A DNA stretch of 64,000 nucleotides from the NCBI RefSeq assembly GCF_900117315.1, contig NZ_LT630337.1, forward strand, positions 2,071,261 to 2,135,260, given 5' to 3'. Shown piece after piece: positions 62,753 through 64,000 of the stretch (within the stretch, counting starts at the first letter, position 1; each line of letters opens with the position of its first letter). The stretch is from Bacillus massilinigeriensis (GTDB taxonomy: Bacteria; Bacillota; Bacilli; Bacillales; Cytobacillaceae). Under the pieces are notes generated by a model. It had not been told where the DNA came from, did not search any database, and saw only the letters and a list, made by a program, of their open reading frames with translations. A program made the position numbers and the translations under genes.

Positions 62753-63396
62753 TATTTTATAACCAAACCCATCAAGGCAGCAAATCCGATAGCTTGTTCT
62801 GATGATACAACACAACCTTCAAGATCCTCAATTCCAACCGAAAGTCGATTAAAATTAGAATTGCTCAAGTCGACCCCTTTTAAAGTGGTTCCAATAAAAT
62901 TGACATCATCTAAATCACATTGTTGAATATTCACATGACTAAATCCACATTCGTAAAAATCTCCATTTCTTAGCGAACAACTATCGAACATAACTTGGTT
63001 TAAGGAGCTATATCCAAAGGAACTAAGGTTTAAATTGCAATCTTCAAAATGAACATTCTTCAGATTGGACTCTGATAGATTGACTCCAAGTAATTTTGAA
63101 TTCTTAAATTTTGCTCGGTGGATGATTGCTTCCATTAAATCTGCATTAGATAAATCACAATGATCAAATACAACATCAATTAATTCAATATTCTTGAAAG
63201 CAACTTCACTAAAAGTAACATTTTGAAAAATTACTTGTGAAAATACTAATTTATCTATCTTCTCTTTATCAATGATGCAATTTGATATCGTACAGCTTTC
63301 GAGATAAGGGTCTTCTTTATAGAATATTTCTTGAAAATTTGCTGGAGATAAAATCTTTGGTAATCTTGGTTCTTCTACTTTTTGTTTTTTCGGCAT
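62752..63396 (-). CDS. Pentapeptide-repeat protein, Qnr-like
   Basis: 214 aa from ATG 63396, after AAAGGTG (a GTG at 63405 is in the site). Many A/C-D/N-L/F-x-x repeats (about 60-190: CDLSNADLMEAII, ESNLKNVHFEDCNL, GDFYECGFSHVNI and so on) predict a right-handed beta helix. The end SSEQAIGFAALMGLVIK is like chromosomal Qnr relatives of Gram-positives. Such proteins mimic DNA and shield gyrase from quinolones; that role is inferred. Confidence 0.85.
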   Translation of the reverse strand: MPKKQKVEEPRLPKILSPANFQEIFYKEDPYLESCTISNCIIDKEKIDKLVFSQVIFQNVTFSEVAFKNIELIDVVFDHCDLSNADLMEAIIHRAKFKNSKLLGVNLSESNLKNVHFEDCNLNLSSFGYSSLNQVMFDSCSLRNGDFYECGFSHVNIQQCDLDDVNFIGTTLKGVDLSNSNFNRLSVGIEDLEGCVVSSEQAIGFAALMGLVIK

Positions 63397-63483
63397 TTTG
63401 GTCACCTTTATTATAAATTGTATCTTAAAGATATCATAAAAATGTTATCCCGAAACCATACAGGATAACTTTTTTCATATACA

Positions 63484-64000
63484 TTATTTTTCGCGCACCT
63501 TCAATAACCGTAAACTATTTAATGTAACAATCAATGTTGCTCCCATATCAGCAAATATTGCTATCCAAAGAGTCAACCATCCTGGAATAACTAATAATAA
63601 GGCAATTGCTTTAATCACTATAGAGAAGGTAATATTTTGCTTGATAATTGCCAATGCCTTGCGACTCAATTTTATCGTATATGGCAATTTGCTTAAATCA
63701 TCGGACATTATTGCAATATCAGCTGTTTCAATAGCTGTATCAGTTCCAGCTCCACCCATTGCGATACCGACAGTGGATGCTGCTAAAGCTGGTGCATCAT
63801 TAACCCCATCTCCCACCATTGCGACACTCGAGTAATTTGTTCGAAGTACCTTAATAAAGTTAAGTTTATCTTCTGGAAGAAGTTCTGCTTTAATTTCTGA
63901 AACCCCGATTTCTTTTCCAATCCCTTCGGCGGTTCGTTGGTTGTCCCCTGTTAACATCACTGTCTTTTCGATTCCTGCTTTGTGTAATTTGCGAATTACA
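63484..64000 (-). CDS. P1B-type heavy-metal ATPase, C-terminal part (gene runs off window)
   Basis: The frame is open to the right edge, so the N-terminus lies beyond 64000. Visible: TGDNQRTA (P/N-domain), [22 protein letters not shown] (key [10 protein letters not shown] hinge motif) and last two membrane segments ending [15 protein letters not shown]. The Asp in IFADMGATL matches Zn/Cd/Co (CadA/ZosA) transporters. Exports divalent metal at ATP cost. No terminator checked beyond the stop at 63484. Confidence 0.9.
   Translation of the reverse strand, partial: VIRKLHKAGIEKTVMLTGDNQRTAEGIGKEIGVSEIKAELLPEDKLNFIKVLRTNYSSVAMVGDGVNDAPALAASTVGIAMGGAGTDTAIETADIAIMSDDLSKLPYTIKLSRKALAIIKQNITFSIVIKAIALLLVIPGWLTLWIAIFADMGATLIVTLNSLRLLKVREK

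Overview
The window looks like chromosomal DNA from a low-GC, spore-former-type Bacillaceae bacterium (Bacillus/Neobacillus-like). The evidence is a Bacillus-type 16S rRNA with tandem sigma-A rrn promoters, a B. subtilis-like yoaS-yozG-yoaT cluster, strong AGGAGG ribosome binding sites, frequent TTG/GTG starts and low-GC intergenic DNA. No genus can be fixed from the sequence alone.

Layout. 1-1037: 5' part of a 16S rRNA gene (minus strand) with leader boxA and two promoters. 1045-3872: gabT-gabD operon for GABA catabolism. 4450-6738: YhgE/Pip-type membrane protein. 6831-9791: a sulfur/persulfide locus (two rhodaneses and a CstR-type repressor with operator-like palindromes) interrupted by an IS110-family element that carries a likely bridge-RNA region. 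About 10.1-19.5 kb: an integrated mobile island, interpreted as a small phage satellite. It holds a tyrosine integrase with a Cro/CI-like insertion, a divergent XRE repressor, an Xis-like protein, a prim-pol/SF3 helicase replication gene (frameshifted in Walker A), an iteron-flanked AT-rich origin, one HK97-fold capsid gene without scaffold domain, unknown cargo genes and a GC-rich cos-like patch. 19.9-28.6 kb: ordinary housekeeping and stress genes (yoaSGT, PNPOx-like, hydrolase, quinone oxidoreductase, Usp, cupin, ABC exporter, Mug).

29.0-46.3 kb: a large minus-strand catabolic region. RpiR-CapA-M20 amidohydrolase-MFS form one tightly coupled operon. A second unit runs RpiR, N-succinyl-amino-acid racemase (MenC-like), a serine beta-lactamase-fold hydrolase, a complete Dpp/Opp importer, an esterase, a second serine hydrolase and an M19 dipeptidase. 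Together they suggest uptake and breakdown of peptides or N-acyl amino acids, perhaps with D-residues. A perfect 13-bp inverted repeat sits directly behind the promoter of the second RpiR gene.

46.6-64.0 kb: DUF3784, MFS efflux, lipoprotein, HAD phosphatases, a CDF metal transporter with Fur-like boxes upstream, an eight-copy 62-bp tandem array nested in a palindromic repeat element, a solitary zinc-type rpsN, a ROK-MFS-HAD operon, an acyl-CoA synthetase, several small unknown proteins, DUF1259, a nonsense-mutated GNAT gene, a Qnr-like pentapeptide protein and the C-terminal part of a P1B-type metal ATPase cut by the window edge.

The strongest candidate for something new is the island at about 10.1-19.5 kb: a replication-competent-looking satellite design with a single capsid gene, an origin and a cos-like site but no portal, terminase or tail genes.
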